The translations under genes were made by a program, and so were the position numbers. Below the pieces are notes generated by a model. The model saw nothing but the letters and a program-made list of their open reading frames with translations. It had not been told where the DNA came from and searched no databases. From assembly GCF_029407905.1 (NCBI RefSeq), contig NC_073633.1, forward strand, positions 24,938,501-25,002,500: 64,000 nucleotides of DNA. Direction: 5' to 3'. Shown here piece after piece: positions 45,481 through 57,373 of this stretch (position 1 is the first letter of the stretch; each line of letters begins with the position of its first letter). This stretch comes from Bubalus kerabau. Lineage: Eukaryota > Chordata > Mammalia > Artiodactyla > Bovidae.

Positions 45481-46019
45481 TAAAAATATTTTTCAGACAC
45501 CAATAGACAGAAAAAAATCTAAGGAAAAGATTGGCACAATTCATTAACAATCCCATTTCACAGTAAGTTCCAAAAATTGCAATATGGTTTTGTTTCTCCT
45601 TGAAGCTAACAGCTTTCAGGTGCCTCCTTCACTGAAAAGTTTAAATACAAACACTTCACATTTTTACTGTAATAGTTTCTATTACTGTATAACAAATCAC
45701 TTTCGAAACTGGGTGCCTTCAAACCACAATGATCATTTGTTATCTCACATAGTTTCCATGAGTAAGAAATTCACAAGTGATGAAGGCTCCTTATCTGCTC
45801 CACAACATCTGGTGAGAGACTTGAAGGCTAGGAGCTGTAGCGGTCACATGTCTAGCTACTGACATTGACCGCTGCATGAAACTAGCCAGAACAACTGGTT
45901 GCACCACATACATATGACTGTTCGGTGTGGCTTGGGCTTCCTTACCAAACAGCAGCTTTGAGAGCACGCTTCAGGTAGACGCTACATTCTTTTCATGACC
46001 TAGTCTTTTTTTGTATACA

Positions 46020-46650
46020 TAATTTTTTTCATTTATTTATTTATTGTTGGCTGTGCTTAGTCTTCACTGCCATGCAGGCTTTTCTCTAGTTGTAGTGCAC
46101 AGGTTTCTCATTGCAGTGGCTTCTCTTATCGCAGAGCAAGGGTTCTTAGGTGCTCTAGCTTCAGTAGGTTTTTTTTTTTTTTTTTTAATTTTTAAACTTT
46201 ACATAATTGTATTAGTTTTGCCATATATCAAAATGAATCCGCCACAGGTATACATGTGTTCCCCATCCTGAACCCTCCTCCCTCCTCCCTCCCCATTCCA
46301 TCCCTCTGGGTCATCCCAGTGCACCAGCCCCAAGCATCCAGTATCATGCATCGAACCTGGACTGGCAACTCATTTCATACATGATATTTACATGTTTCAA
46401 TGCCATTCTCCCAAATCTTCCCACCCTCTCCCTCTCCCACAGGGTCCATAAGACTGTTCTATACCTCAGTTTTGACATGTGGGCTCAGTAGTTGAGGCTC
46501 CCACGCTCTAGAGCACAGGCTTAACAGTTGTGGCACATGGGCTTAGTCGCTTTGTGGCATGTGGGATCTTCCCAGATCAGGGATTAGGACTGAACCCATG
46601 TCTCCTGCATTGGCAAGTAGATTCTTTACCACTGAGCCACTAGGGAAGCC
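46020..46650 (-). repeat. CHR-type SINE (antisense) interrupted by an L1 3' end
   Basis: The antisense CHR body begins at 46,030 (TTTATTTATTGTTGGCTGTG) and resumes at about 46,476. It ends with CCACTGAGCCACTAGGGAAG at about 46,650. The interruption is described separately. Confidence 0.8.
46169..46475 (-). repeat. Ruminant L1 3' end inserted in a CHR SINE
   Basis: A T-run at 46,170-46,187 (antisense poly-A) is followed by CATAATTGTATTAGTTTTGC, AATGAATCCGCCACAGGTAT and the pyrimidine-rich CCTCCCTCCTCCC stretch, typical of the bovine L1 3' UTR in reverse. Confidence 0.8.
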
Positions 46651-47224
46651 CACGTCCTAGTCCTGAGTCACAAGCCCCTGGCCAGAATCAAGGGATGAGA
46701 ACATAAACCCCCCACCTCTGGGTAGAAGAAGTATCAGTTATATTGGAAGAAGAGCATGTAGAATGCAGTAAAAACATATACATGGTCTTCTTTACAAAAT
46801 TAAATCTGTCACCATCTGGTCATAACAATCCACATTCCTCCCACATTCATTCTCTCCCCATAAGATCTTAAAGTCTCATCCCATTACAGCACCAAGCTCA
46901 GGCACAAGGGCCTAGATCTCATCACCTAGATCCTAGACCTCAAGCCTGAGCAAATGCTGTGTAACAAACCACCCTGATACTTAGTGGTTCCTTCCAGTTA
47001 CATATTATGTAATTGGGAGATAAACTATAAAGGTGAAAGTTATAAACTAATAAAAAAGTTTAACAACAACCAATAATTCAGGCAATGTAACAAAACAATT
47101 CTATCCATAAGAGATGGTTGGTTGGAAGCAACAGAACATGGCTCCCTATAACTTAAGCAAAAGAGGAACATTTTAACAGGAGAGACAGCAGAACTAAGAG
47201 AAAAGGAGAATACTTATGAACTTG

Positions 47225-47425
47225 GGGCTTCCCGGGTGGCTCAGCTGGTAAAGAATCTGCCTGCAATGTGGGAGACCTGGGTTTGATCCCTGGGTTAGGA
47301 AGATACCCTGGAGAAGGGAATGGCTACCCACTCCAGTATTCTGGCCTGGAGAATTCCATGGACTGTATAGTCCTTGGGGTCACAGAGTTGGACACAACTG
47401 AGCGACTTTCACTTTTGCTTTCTTC
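47225..47425 (+). repeat. Bov-tA SINE with 13-bp target-site duplication
   Basis: Full sense copy flanked by ACTTATGAACTTG (47212-47224) and ACTTATAAACTTG (47426-47438), one mismatch. Confidence 0.88.
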
Positions 47426-47505
47426 ACTTATAAACTTGAGTTGAATCTCTCTTGGTCGTAGTATATGATCTTTTTTATGTATTGTTGGAGTCTGGTAATA
47501 TTTTG

Positions 47506-49238
47506 TTAAGAATTTTTGCATCTGTATTTGTCAAAGATATAGGCCTGCAATTTTCTGTTTTGATAGTATCTGATTTTGGTTATCAGTGTGAGAGTGGCTT
47601 CATAGAATGTCTTTGGAAGTATTCCCAACTCTTCAATCTTTTGGGAGAGTTTGAGAAGAATCAGTATAAGGTCTTCTTTGTATGTTTGGTAGAATTCACC
47701 TGTGAAGTCATCTGGTCCTGGACTTTTGTTTGTAATTGTATGTATGTTTTTTGTTTTTTGGCTGTGCCAGATGGCATATAGGATCTTAGTACCCCCACCA
47801 GGGATCACACTCACAGCCCCTGCATTGGAAGCATGGACTCAACCAATGGACCATCAGGGAAGTCCCTGTAGGGAGTTTTTAAGTTCCAGATTCTACTTCT
47901 CTTCTAGTGATTAGTCTGTTCAAATTATCTGTTTCTCCTTGATTCAGTTTTGGTTGGACTGTATGTTTCTAGAAAGCTGTCCATTTCTTCTAGGTTGTCA
48001 AATTTGTTGGCATATAATTGTTCTTTTTTGTTTGTTTGTTTTAATTTCTGTCGTACCAGTTGCAATTTCTCCTTTTTCATTTCTTATTTTATTTATTTTG
48101 GTTCTCTCTCCTTTATCCTTGTTGAGTCTGGCCAGAGGTTTGTCAGTTTTGTTTACCCTTTCAAAGAACCAGCTCTTGATTTTATTCATTTTTTCTATTG
48201 TTTTTTTATCTCTATTTTATTTATTTCCTCCCTGATTTTTATTATTTCCTTCCTTCTGCTGACTTTAGGTCTTGTTTTTTCTTCTTTTTATAATTCTTTT
48301 AGGTGGTAGGTTAGGTTGTTTACTTGAGATTTTTCTTGTTGTTTTTTTTTTTTTAAGGAAGGCCTGTATCACTACGAAGTTCCCTCTAAGAACTGCTTTT
48401 GCTACATCTCATATATTTTGTATGCATTTTGATTGTCATTTGTCTCAAGGTATTTTTAAATTTCCTTGTTAATCCTTTGGTTTTTTAGTAGCATGTTGTT
48501 TAGTCTTCATGTAATTGGGCTTTTTGTCCTTTCTCTTCTTGTGGTTGATTTCTAGTTTTAGTCCATTGTGGTCAGAGAAGATGCTTGAAATAGTTTCTAT
48601 GCTCTTAAATTTATTGACGTTAGTTTTGTGCCCTAGTATGTGGTCAGTCCTAGAGAATGTTCCATGTGGACTTGAGAAGAACGTGATTTCGGGGGTGGGC
48701 ATGGGGGTGTAATGTCCTGAAAACATCAATTAAGTCTAACTGTTCTATTGTATCATTTAGGATCTCTGTTGCCTCATTGATTTTCTGTTTAGAAAATGTG
48801 TCCTTTAATGTTAAAATCTTCTACTACTGTATTCCCATCAATTTCTCCCTTTATGTCTGTTAGCATTTGTGTGTGTACTTGGGTGCTCCTATTTCGATGA
48901 GTGTATTAATAAAATCCTCTTCTTGATTGGTCCTTTTATCATTATATATTGTCCTTCTTTATCTTTCTTTATAGCTTTTGCTTTAAAGTCTATTTTGTCT
49001 CGTGTGAGTATTATAACTACCACTTTCCTGTCACTTTCATTTGCATGAAATATCTTTTCCCATTCCCCCACTTCATCTTATGTGTGTCCTTTGCCCAAAG
49101 GTGTGCCTCCTGTAGACAGCATATGGTAGGTTCGTGTTTTTTTAATTTTAATCCAGTCTGCCACTCCATGTCTTTTGATTGGAGCATTCCGTCCATTGAA
49201 TTTAAGATAATTGTTGATACATCTGTATTTATTGTCAT
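47506..49238 (-). pseudogene. L1 ORF2 (endonuclease/reverse transcriptase) remnant
   Basis: Fragments in order on the minus strand: 49,238-49,017 (ICCLQEAHL), 48,729-48,469 (SRTDHILGHK, FSDHNGLKLEI) and 47,814-47,506 (GPDDFTGEFY). These are endonuclease motifs then the start of RT. It is broken by stops and a CHR-2 insertion. Confidence 0.85.
47745..47872 (-). repeat. CHR-2-type SINE inside L1 ORF2
   Basis: TTTTTTGGCTGTGCCAGATG to CCATCAGGGAAGTCCCTG, an antisense copy splitting the L1 frame. Confidence 0.8.
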
Positions 49239-49263
49239 TTTAAACTTTGTTTTCCAGTTGATT

Positions 49264-50482
49264 CTTTGTTTCGTCTTTTGCTTCTTTTTCTTTTTGTGGT
49301 TTGATAATTTCCTTTTATTTCATGCTTATTTTCTCTTCTTTTTGGCATTTGTGAATCTATTGTATGTTTTTTATTTGTGGCTGCCCTGTTTTTCAAGTAT
49401 GTTAACCCCTTCCTATATGTGTTTGCTTTAGGCTGATACAGCCTTTAGTATTGCTATAGTCTTTTAGTTTTTGCTTGTTTGAGGCTCAAACACATTCTGA
49501 AAAAAAAAAGAAGAATCTGCATGTTCTTATTCTCTTTCCCCACATTTTATGATTTTGCTGTCCTTTTTTTTTTTCACATTTTCCTGTTTAACCTTTTGCT
49601 GTTCCTTTTTTAATCACTTTCACAAATAGGTGTTTTTCCCATTTGATCTCTATACTGGCTAATTTAAATGATTTACTTTCCAATTATGATTTATTTCTTC
49701 CTATATCTTCTTGCCTCTTTTCTATATAGAAAAGACCTTTTGATATTTCTTTTAGGATAAGTTTAGTATTGCTGTATTCTTTAGTTTTTGCTCATCTGAG
49801 AAATTACTTATTTCTCCTATTATAAATGATAATCTTACTGGGTAGAGTATTCTAGGGTGTAGATTTTCTTTGTTTCGTCTTTTGTTTCTTTTTCTTTTTG
49901 TGGTTTGATAATTTCCTTTTATTTCATGCTTGTTTTCTCTTCTTTTTGGCATTTGTGAATCTATTGTATGTTTTTTATTTGTGGCTGCCCTGTTTTTCAA
50001 GTATGTTAACCCTTTCCTATATGTGTTTGCTTTAGGCTGATACAGCCTTTAGTATTGCTATAGTCTTTTAGTTTTTGCTTGTTTGAGGCTCAAACACATT
50101 CTGAAAAAAAAAAAAAAAAGAAGAATCTGCATGTTCTTATTCTCTTTCCCCACATTTTATGATTTTGATGTCCTTTTTTTTTTTTCACATTTTCCTGTTT
50201 AACCTTTTGCTGTTCCTTTTTTTAATCATCACTTTCACAAATAGGTGTTTATCCCCTTTGATCTCTATACTGGCTAATTTAAGTGATTTACTTTCCAATT
50301 ATGATTTATTTCTTCCTATATCTTCTTGCTTCTTTTCTATATAGAAAAGACCTTTTGATATTTCTTTTAGGATAAGTTTAGTATTGCTGTATTCTTTAGT
50401 TTTTGCTCATCTGTGAAATTACTTATTTCTCCTATTATAAATGATAATCTTACTGGGTAGAGTATTCTAGGGTGTAGATTTT
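49264..50482. repeat. 0.6-kb tandem duplication within the L1
   Basis: Copy 1 is 49264-49867 (604 bp) and copy 2 is 49868-50482 (615 bp). The copies differ by about ten substitutions plus length changes in A and T runs (10 versus 16 A at 49,500 and 50,104). Confidence 0.92.
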
Positions 50483-50690
50483 TCCCTTTTAAGACTTTTG
50501 AATATATTTTGCCACTCCCTTCTGCCCTGCAGTGTTTCTGTAGAGAAATCAGCTGACAGTATGAGGGTTACCTTGCTATTAAACCTTTTTCTTTTCCTTG
50601 CTGCCTTTAGGATCTTCTCTTTACTTTTAATTTTTGCAACTTTTATTGTAATATGTCTTGGTGTAGGTCTGTTTGGGACTCTCTGTGGTG

Positions 50691-51590
50691 GACAATCCCC
50701 TGTGAGCGCAGGCTCACGCATCACTGGTAGGAGTGTAAAGTGATACAACCACACTGACAAGATGTTTAGAAGTTTCTTCAAAAGTTAAATATACCTATCA
50801 TGTGACTGAACATTCCACTCCTAGATATTCACCTGAGAGAACTGAAAACATAGGCCTATACAAAGACTTGTACATGACATGTACATTTGTAAGAGCCAAA
50901 AAGCATTGTCCATGAACAGATGAACTGATGAAGAAATTGTGGCACAACAGAATGCTACTCAGCAATAAAAAGGAATAAACTATGCATGCATGCTTCACTT
51001 CAGTCATGCCCAATCCGTTGTGACCCTTTGGACTGTAGCCTACCAGGCTCCTCAATCCATGGGATTCTCCAGGCAAGAAAACTGGAGTGGGTTACCATGC
51101 CCACCTCTAGGGGAATCTTCCCAGTGTAGGGATCAAACCTGTGTCTCTTAGGTCTCCTGCATTGGCAGGTGAGTTCTTTCCCACTAGTGCCACCTGGGAA
51201 GCCCGAAACTGTTTATACACATAACAGCATAGGTGAATCTCAAAATAATCACATTAAGTGAAAGAGATCAGATAAAAAAAGAACACATGCTCTGTGATCC
51301 CATTTATATTAATGTAAAATAGAAAAGGCAAACCAATCTAAAGTGACAGAAAGCAGATTAGTGGTTGCCAAGAAAGGGAAAATAGCATAGAAAGGCAGAG
51401 GGAAAGATTAAAAGGGGGTACAGGGAAGTTTCAGATGTGATACATATGTTCACTATCTTAATTGTGCTGATGGTTTCACTGGCACATAAATATGTCAAAA
51501 CTCATTACATTGTACACCTTAAATATGGGCAATGTATTGAATGTCAACTCTACTTAAATAATGCTGTTAAAATATTTAACTTAAAAAAGT
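50691..51590 (+). repeat. Old L1 3' region, sense, interrupted by a Bov-tA
   Basis: GGTAGGAGTGTAAAGTGATA, CATTCCACTCCTAGATATTC and CTCAGCAATAAAAAGGAATA are sense L1 3' UTR hallmarks; it continues after the SINE (GATTAGTGGTTGCCAAG). Confidence 0.75.
50978..51205 (-). repeat. Bov-tA SINE, antisense
   Basis: CTTCACTTCAGTCATGCCCA to CTAGTGCCACCTGGGAAGCC. Confidence 0.88.
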
Positions 51591-51593
51591 TGA

Positions 51594-51715
51594 TAGGAAC
51601 TTCCCTGATGGTCCAGTGGTTAAGACTCTGAGCTTCCAGTGCAGGAGACATGGGTTCAATCCTTGGTCAGGAAACTAAGATCCCACATGCCATAGGATGA
51701 AATAAAAAAGAAAGA
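51594..51715 (+). repeat. CHR-2-type SINE
   Basis: GGAACTTCCCTGATGGTCCA, GGGTTCAATCCTTGGTCAGG and an AAATAAAAAAG tail. Confidence 0.85.
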
Positions 51716-51807
51716 AAAACTGATAAACTCACTTGATTGATTCAAAGTCCAGCTTCCAGAGGACTCTTTCAGAGGATCTCATCCATAAAAGACAGCAGCT
51801 GAAAGAG

Positions 51808-51858
51808 CATCAGTTCAGTTCAGTTGCTCAGTGTCTGATTCTTTTCGACCCCATGGAT
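51808..51858 (-). repeat. Short BovB 3' end fragment
   Basis: CATCAGTTCAGTTCAGTTGC followed by TTTTCGACCCCATGGA. Confidence 0.7.
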
Positions 51859-51861
51859 GAA

Positions 51862-52025
51862 AGAGCATAGACCTGGTTTTTTAAAGTTTTTGTATGACCT
51901 TAGACTGGTTACTTAAATGCTCACAGCTTCTCATTTTCTTCATCCATAAAATGGGGCTAATAATAATCTGCCTCACAGGTTTGTTGCTAAAATTTGAGTG
52001 AGATAACAGATGAGAAAGCTGTAGG
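51862..52025 (+). repeat. MIR SINE
   Basis: AAGAGCATAGACCTGG, TTCTTCATCCATAAAATGGG and GCCTCACAGGTTTGTTGC in MIR order. Confidence 0.75.
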
Positions 52026-52384
52026 TACATAAATACATGATTTCCCATCTCTGAAGGAGTTAGATTCATTTCTGTTCCCACTTTTGCCCTCTTTCCTTCT
52101 AGACAGGGAGGGATCCTAGACACAAAGACATCCAGAGGATAAACAATGAGGAGGAAACATGGCAGAGGGCTTGGATTGTGTTCCCCTGAAAACACAGTCT
52201 GAGGCCAGAACATGAGACTTCCGGAGGGTGGTCCCAAGGGTCAGAGGGATGGAGCAGAAAATGTGAGTCAGGGAAGGAGATGATGCCCCCAAAAGGCATC
52301 TGTTGAGCTAGCTACTGTTGTGGAACTCAGTCCTGTCAGAGGCCCTCTAAGAGTAATAGGGCATAACTCAGAATTGACCCTTTG

Positions 52385-52918
52385 GGGCTTTCCTGGTGAC
52401 TCAGTGGTGGAGGGTCTGCCTGCCAATGCAGGAGACACAGGTCTATCCATGATCCAGGAAGATCCCACATGCCACAGAGCAACTAAGCCCTGAGCCACAA
52501 CTATTGGGCCTATGCTTGAGAGCCTGAAGCCTCACCTACATAGCCCTCGTGCCTGGAACTACTGAGCATGCGCACCCAGAGCCCATGCTCCGCAACAAGA
52601 GAAGCCACCACATTGAGAAGCCCACAGACCGCAACTAGAGAGAAGCCGGAGCAGCAACAAAGACCCAGCACAGCAAAACAATAAGTTTATTTATTTATTA
52701 ATTTTTTAGATGATAAGGGCCTTCCCCAATGGCTCCGCGGTAAAAGATTCTGCCTGCAATGCAGGAGACACATGAGACATGGGTTCAATCCCTGGGTCGG
52801 GAAGATCCTCTGGAGAAGGAAATGGCCACCCATTCCAGTATTCTTGCCTGGGAATTTCCATGGACAGAGGAGTGTGGTGGGCTACAGTCAATGGATCCAT
52901 AAACAGAAAAGAAAAAAG
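52385..52918 (+). mobile_element. Composite of CHR SINE plus Bov-tA SINE within one target-site duplication
   Basis: A CHR SINE (52,385 to about 52,705) is followed by a Bov-tA (about 52,719-52,905) and an A-rich tail. The whole is flanked by AGAATTGACCCTTTG at 52370-52384 and 52919-52933, an exact 15-bp duplication. Confidence 0.9.
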
Positions 52919-52933
52919 AGAATTGACCCTTTG

Positions 52934-53539
52934 AAAGACAGGAGACCAGGGCACTGACCCATGTCCTCCACCATGAGGGTTGTCCCCAAGGGATTAACTC
53001 TCCTCTCCTCTCACCACAATTCTGTCAACTGAGAAAGAAAAATTGAGACAGGCCTTTTGGATGGGGCCCTGGCAGGATGGAGGCCGTTTGAAGGGGGTGG
53101 GGGGCAGATCCACCGTGGGTGCAGCTCAGATCAAAGGGGGCCTGAGACTGTGTGGCGGGGGGCACCAAAAGCAGCTGCTTGGGGCCCAAAGCCCATCTTT
53201 GGGTCAACCACGTGAGCTCCTCAACCTTAGGCAACCTGACAGTTGAGAAGCTTGCGACCCGGGATTCAAGTCCTCCTCTAGATCACAGGCAGGGTCACAA
53301 CTGACTTCCTCAACTGCTCCCTCTGGACACTTGTCTGGGAGAGAGGAGTGAGAATACCTGAGGGGTGAGTCATTAAAGGGGCCCTGGGAGGAAAGGGCGG
53401 GGCTGGGAATTTACCAGAAGTAAAAGCTAGCTATTTCACTGAGCAGCGGTGAAATCATTTTTCTCTGCTCTACAAATAGTGAATTAGCAATGTTCCTCAG
53501 ATTGAAAACACAATGATACTGATTGTATTAGTGTCTATC
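52934..53539. other. Intergenic; nothing recognised
   Basis: Unique-looking sequence with no open frame above about 70 codons resembling a known protein. Confidence 0.4.
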
Positions 53540-53765
53540 ACTTATTAAGCACACAACATGGACCTGGAAATGGGCTGTATTCTTTCCTGTGTTATTTCAT
53601 TTCATCTTCTCAGTCACCCAGTCCAGTCGATAGTATAATTAATTGAAGTGCAGAGAAACTGAGTAACTTGTTAAATATTAAACAGCTAGTAACTTGCAGA
53701 GGCAGAATTAAGTTCCAGGTAGCCTAACCTCAGAGCCTGGACCTTTGACCACTAGATTATAGTTA
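53540..53765 (-). repeat. MIR SINE
   Basis: CACTTATTAAGCACACAACA, GAGAAACTGAGTAACTTG and GACCTTTGACCACTAGATTA in reverse MIR order. Confidence 0.75.
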
Positions 53766-53940
53766 ACTCCCTATAAGAGAGAGATAGCAGAACATTCAGC
53801 TGGGAAAGCTGCCTTACTGGGATGACAGAGGCTAGGAGAGCACAGAAATTAAATCATCAACATTAATTAGACACAGAAAGCAAACAGAGAAGGACTCCAC
53901 ATTGATATTGGAAGGTGAATCATGATTGTCTGTGTATGGA

Positions 53941-54146
53941 CAGGCTCCCCTGGTGGCTCAGTGGTGAAGAATCCACCTGCCAATGCAGGAGATGCAGGTT
54001 CAATCCCTGGGTTGGGAAGATCCCCTGGAGAAGGAAATGGCAACTCACTCCAGTCTTCTTGCCCGGGAAATCCTATGGACAGAGGAGCCATGGGGTCCAT
54101 GGTGTCACAAAAGAGTCACACATGACTTAGCAACTAAGGAACAGCA
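53941..54146 (+). repeat. Bov-tA SINE
   Basis: CTCCCCTGGTGGCTCAGTGG to CACATGACTTAGCAACTAAG. TATGGACA on both sides may be a short target-site duplication. Confidence 0.85.
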
Positions 54147-56140
54147 TATATGGACACTTGTCATTGATGGTTGTTCAAAATCTTTTTAGTCCCTTCATGC
54201 TAAGGTAGAATAGAAAGAAGCTACCCTTCCAATTTCCCTTGCCTTGAAGGTGCAGACAGCTTAGGTTCTGCCAAACCCACTCTGTGAAGAGCCAATGGTG
54301 AGCAGAGATTCCATTTGCTGAGGCAGGTGGCCCTAGACAGAGTAGCTCTTTGTGAAAGCATCGGTCTCTCCACTTTGCTGAGGAAAACAAGTGAAAAGAG
54401 GCTTTTGTCCTCCTTGGAACACTAAAGGAGAAGAGCATGCCCCAGGCACTGAAAAGGTTTCCCTCCAAAATGGATCCAAAAGCAGAGAGAAGCAGGGGCC
54501 ACCTCAGTAGGGATCCTAAAGGTTCTGGACCCAATTCCAATGTGTGTCAGGAAGGGGCAGGTGTCCCACAGCACCAAGGAATTCTGGGACACCAGCAGGG
54601 TGTCCTACAATTCAACTCAACCCTGACACTACCTGGAGAGAGCATCAGATCCCACAAGGTAGTGAAGGGCTGTCCTACAAGTCTGCCCCTCCCCCAACTT
54701 CAGATAGAAGTCTCAACTCCAGGTTATCACCTGGGTTTCTAGCCAACAGGCAATAGATCGAAGTTTCCATCAAACCTTGTCTTGGTGTCAATTAATTGAC
54801 TAGAGCAATGCAGAACACAAAGAAAGATTGTGCTTACTAGATCTCTGGTTTATTAGAAAAGGATTTAACTCAGGAACAGACCGATGGAAGAGATGCATAT
54901 GGTGCGGTACGGGGGAAAGGGCACAAAGCTTCCGTGCCCTCTCCAGGTGCCACTCTCCCAGAAAATCAATGTGTTTGCCAACCTGGAAGCTCTCCAAATT
55001 CATCCTTTCAGGGTTTGTGGAGGCTTCATTACATAGGCATGATTGATGAACTCATTGCCACTGATTTAATCTCCAGCCCCTCTCTCTGATCCAGAGTTTG
55101 AAGATGGATCAGGTACCAAAGGTTCCAGCCCTCTAATCACAAGGTTGGTCCCTCTGGCAACCAGCCCGCATCCCTTTGGTACCTAAGGGTTTTCCAAAAG
55201 TCACTTCATCAATGTAGCAACATTCCTCTCTCAACACTGGAAATTCCCAGTGTCTTAGGAGCTCTGTGCCAAGAATGGGGCCAAAGAGCAACTATTTCTT
55301 GTTAGATCACAATACCATAGATTCCCCTCCAAGCAGAACGTTTTCTCCATAACTCTTCTATGCTCCCTGGATGGGGGGTGGGGGTGGGTTGGTTTGTGAC
55401 TTTTCTAAGTAGAATGCAGCTCAGTCTCCCAAAGTGACAGTTAATTTGCCCATAGTTGTACCCTTTTCCTCGCTGGGGAGGGTATTTTTCAGCAGCTGGG
55501 AGCAGAGATGAGATTTCCCCTGAGAAGCAGAAGCAGCCGTGTGCCAGCGAGGGGAGGACCTCCCCTGCCACAGTAACAGAGGTTCTTGTTTTATGTTTGC
55601 TCTTCACATCCAGACCAAAAAAAAAAAAAAAAAAAAAAAGAGAGAGAGAGAGATAAAAAATTTCTTCATCTACAAAATTTGACAATAGATCTGACCTCTC
55701 AGAATCGTGATGACATTCTGTGAAAGGACTTTGTAAACCATTAAATGTAAAAAAGACTAGCTTTTTATCATTGTTGATGATAATGATGATAATAATGACT
55801 TATGGTGGGGAAAGGCGACTTAACCAGTCTGGACCCCTTGTCTTTCCCAAAGTTCACACTGTAAAGTTTGCACTTTTGCTCATGACATCCTCTCTGCTGG
55901 AATCACTTCTCCCAGGTTTTGTCTGTCGAAAATTCCTCACTGGAACACCAAGGGTCAACTTCAATCAGGTATTAAATGTGACACGAGCAGATGGATAGCT
56001 GCAAAAGTTAAGAGGAAGCAGCAGAATAGATTTCCAGGTCAGGGTAGTGATAGGTGGGAGAGGGAAGCTGCTGCACCTCCAGTCCTGGGGGGAAAGGGAG
56101 GCTGAGATGTAGCCCTACCAAGTAACTTTCATAAATTGAC
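54147..56140. other. Intergenic; (A)n(GA)n microsatellite at 55,617-55,655
   Basis: Otherwise unique-looking. The simple repeat is about 21 A followed by (GA)n. Open frames such as 54,437-54,742 have no recognised domain. Confidence 0.45.
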
Positions 56141-56480
56141 TTTTGTGTTGTTGTTCAGTCACTCAGTTTGCAACCCCATGAACTGCAGCACACCAGGCTT
56201 CCCTGTCCTTTACCATCCCCCAGGGCTTGCTCAAATTCATGCCCAATGAGTCAATGAGGCCATCCAACTATCTCGTCCTCTGTCGTCCCCTTTTCCTCCT
56301 GCCTTCATTCTTTCCCAACATCAGGGTCTTTTCTAATGAGTTGGCTCTTCACATCAGGTGGCCAAAGTATTGGAGCTTCAGTCTCAGCATCAGTCTTTCC
56401 AATGAATATTCAGGGTTGATTTCAATATTAGGATTCAATATTAGGATTGACTGGTTTGATCTCCTTGCAGTCCATCAAAT
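56141..56480 (-). repeat. BovB LINE 3' fragment, antisense
   Basis: GTTGTTGTTCAGTCACTCAG at left to GATCTCCTTGCAGTCCATC at right. ATATTAGGATT is duplicated near 56,430. Confidence 0.85.
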
Positions 56481-56511
56481 TCACTTTAGGAGAGTTAGAA
56501 AATACAGATAA

Positions 56512-56725
56512 GCGGGACTTTTCTGGTGGTCCAGTGGTTAAGAATCTGCCTTGCAATGCAAGGAATAAAGGTTCAATACCTGGTCAGAGAACTAAGATCC
56601 CACATGTCTTGGAGATCTAAGCCCACAGGCTATAACTATTGAGCCTGCATGACTCAGTGAAGATCCTGTGTGCCACCAACTAAGACCCTGGACAGCCAAG
56701 TAAAGAAATAAAAATTTAAAAATAC
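56512..56725 (+). repeat. CHR-type SINE
   Basis: GGGACTTTTCTGGTGGTCCA, CTAAGATCCCACATGTCTTG and an AAATAAAAATTT tail. Confidence 0.85.
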
Positions 56726-56864
56726 ATAGAAAAACATGAATATAAAATATAAGAACATAAAAGCACCTGAAAACCTACCATCCATCACTTTAAACATTTT
56801 TCTATTTGTACATTTAAATATTTATATATATCTATAGTTTAATGTTTCTTCCCAGTAAAATTTA

Positions 56865-57353
56865 ATGTGTGAATTTAACTCAGATGACCATTATATCTAC
56901 TACTGTGGGCAAGAATCTCTTAGAAGAAATGGAGTAGCCATCATGGTCAACAAAAGAGTCCAAAATGCAGTACTTGGATGCAATCTCAAAAACGACCAAA
57001 TGATCTCTGTTCATTTCCAAGGCAAACCATTCAATATCACGGTGATCCAAGCCTATGCCCTAACTAGTAACGCTGAAGAAGCTGAAGTTGAATGGTTCTA
57101 TGAAGACCTACAAGACTTTTTAGAACTAACACCCCAAAAAGATGTCCTTTTCATTATAGGGGACTGGAATGCAAAAGTAGGAAGTCAAGAAACACCTGGA
57201 GTAACAGGCAAATTTGGTCTTGGAATACGGAATGAAGCAGGGCAAAGGCGAATAGAGTTTTGCCAAGGGAACGCACTGGTCATAGCAAACACCCTCTTCC
57301 AACAACACAAGAGAAGACTCTACACATGGACATCACCAAATGGTCAACACTGA
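56865..57353 (+). pseudogene. BovB endonuclease (APE-type) domain remnant
   Basis: A 162-codon frame with the endonuclease motif IIGDWNAKVG near the middle. It ends at a TGA at 57351 where other copies suggest CGA, a typical CpG decay. The protein would continue in another frame from 57,374. Confidence 0.85.
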
Positions 57354-57373
57354 AATCAGATTGATTATATTCT

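Larger units (their letters stand above)
47440..50690 (-). repeat. L1 LINE, antisense, with ORF2 remnants
   Basis: On the minus strand the order is 5' region/ORF1 (about 50,690-49,260), ORF2 endonuclease (about 49,240-48,470) and RT start (47,814-47,440). The frame at 47,506-47,814 reads SPGPDDFTGEFYQTYKEDL, an L1 ORF2 hallmark. Stops and insertions make it non-functional. Confidence 0.85.

Noticed and set aside
48949..49431. 160-codon plus-strand open frame with many Phe/Leu residues
   Set aside because: It is the reverse strand of L1 ORF2. The T-rich complement of an A-rich LINE gives membrane-like false proteins.
55617..55655. A-run plus GA repeat considered as a processed pseudogene tail
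   Set aside because: No gene-like sequence precedes it on either strand, so it is called a simple microsatellite.
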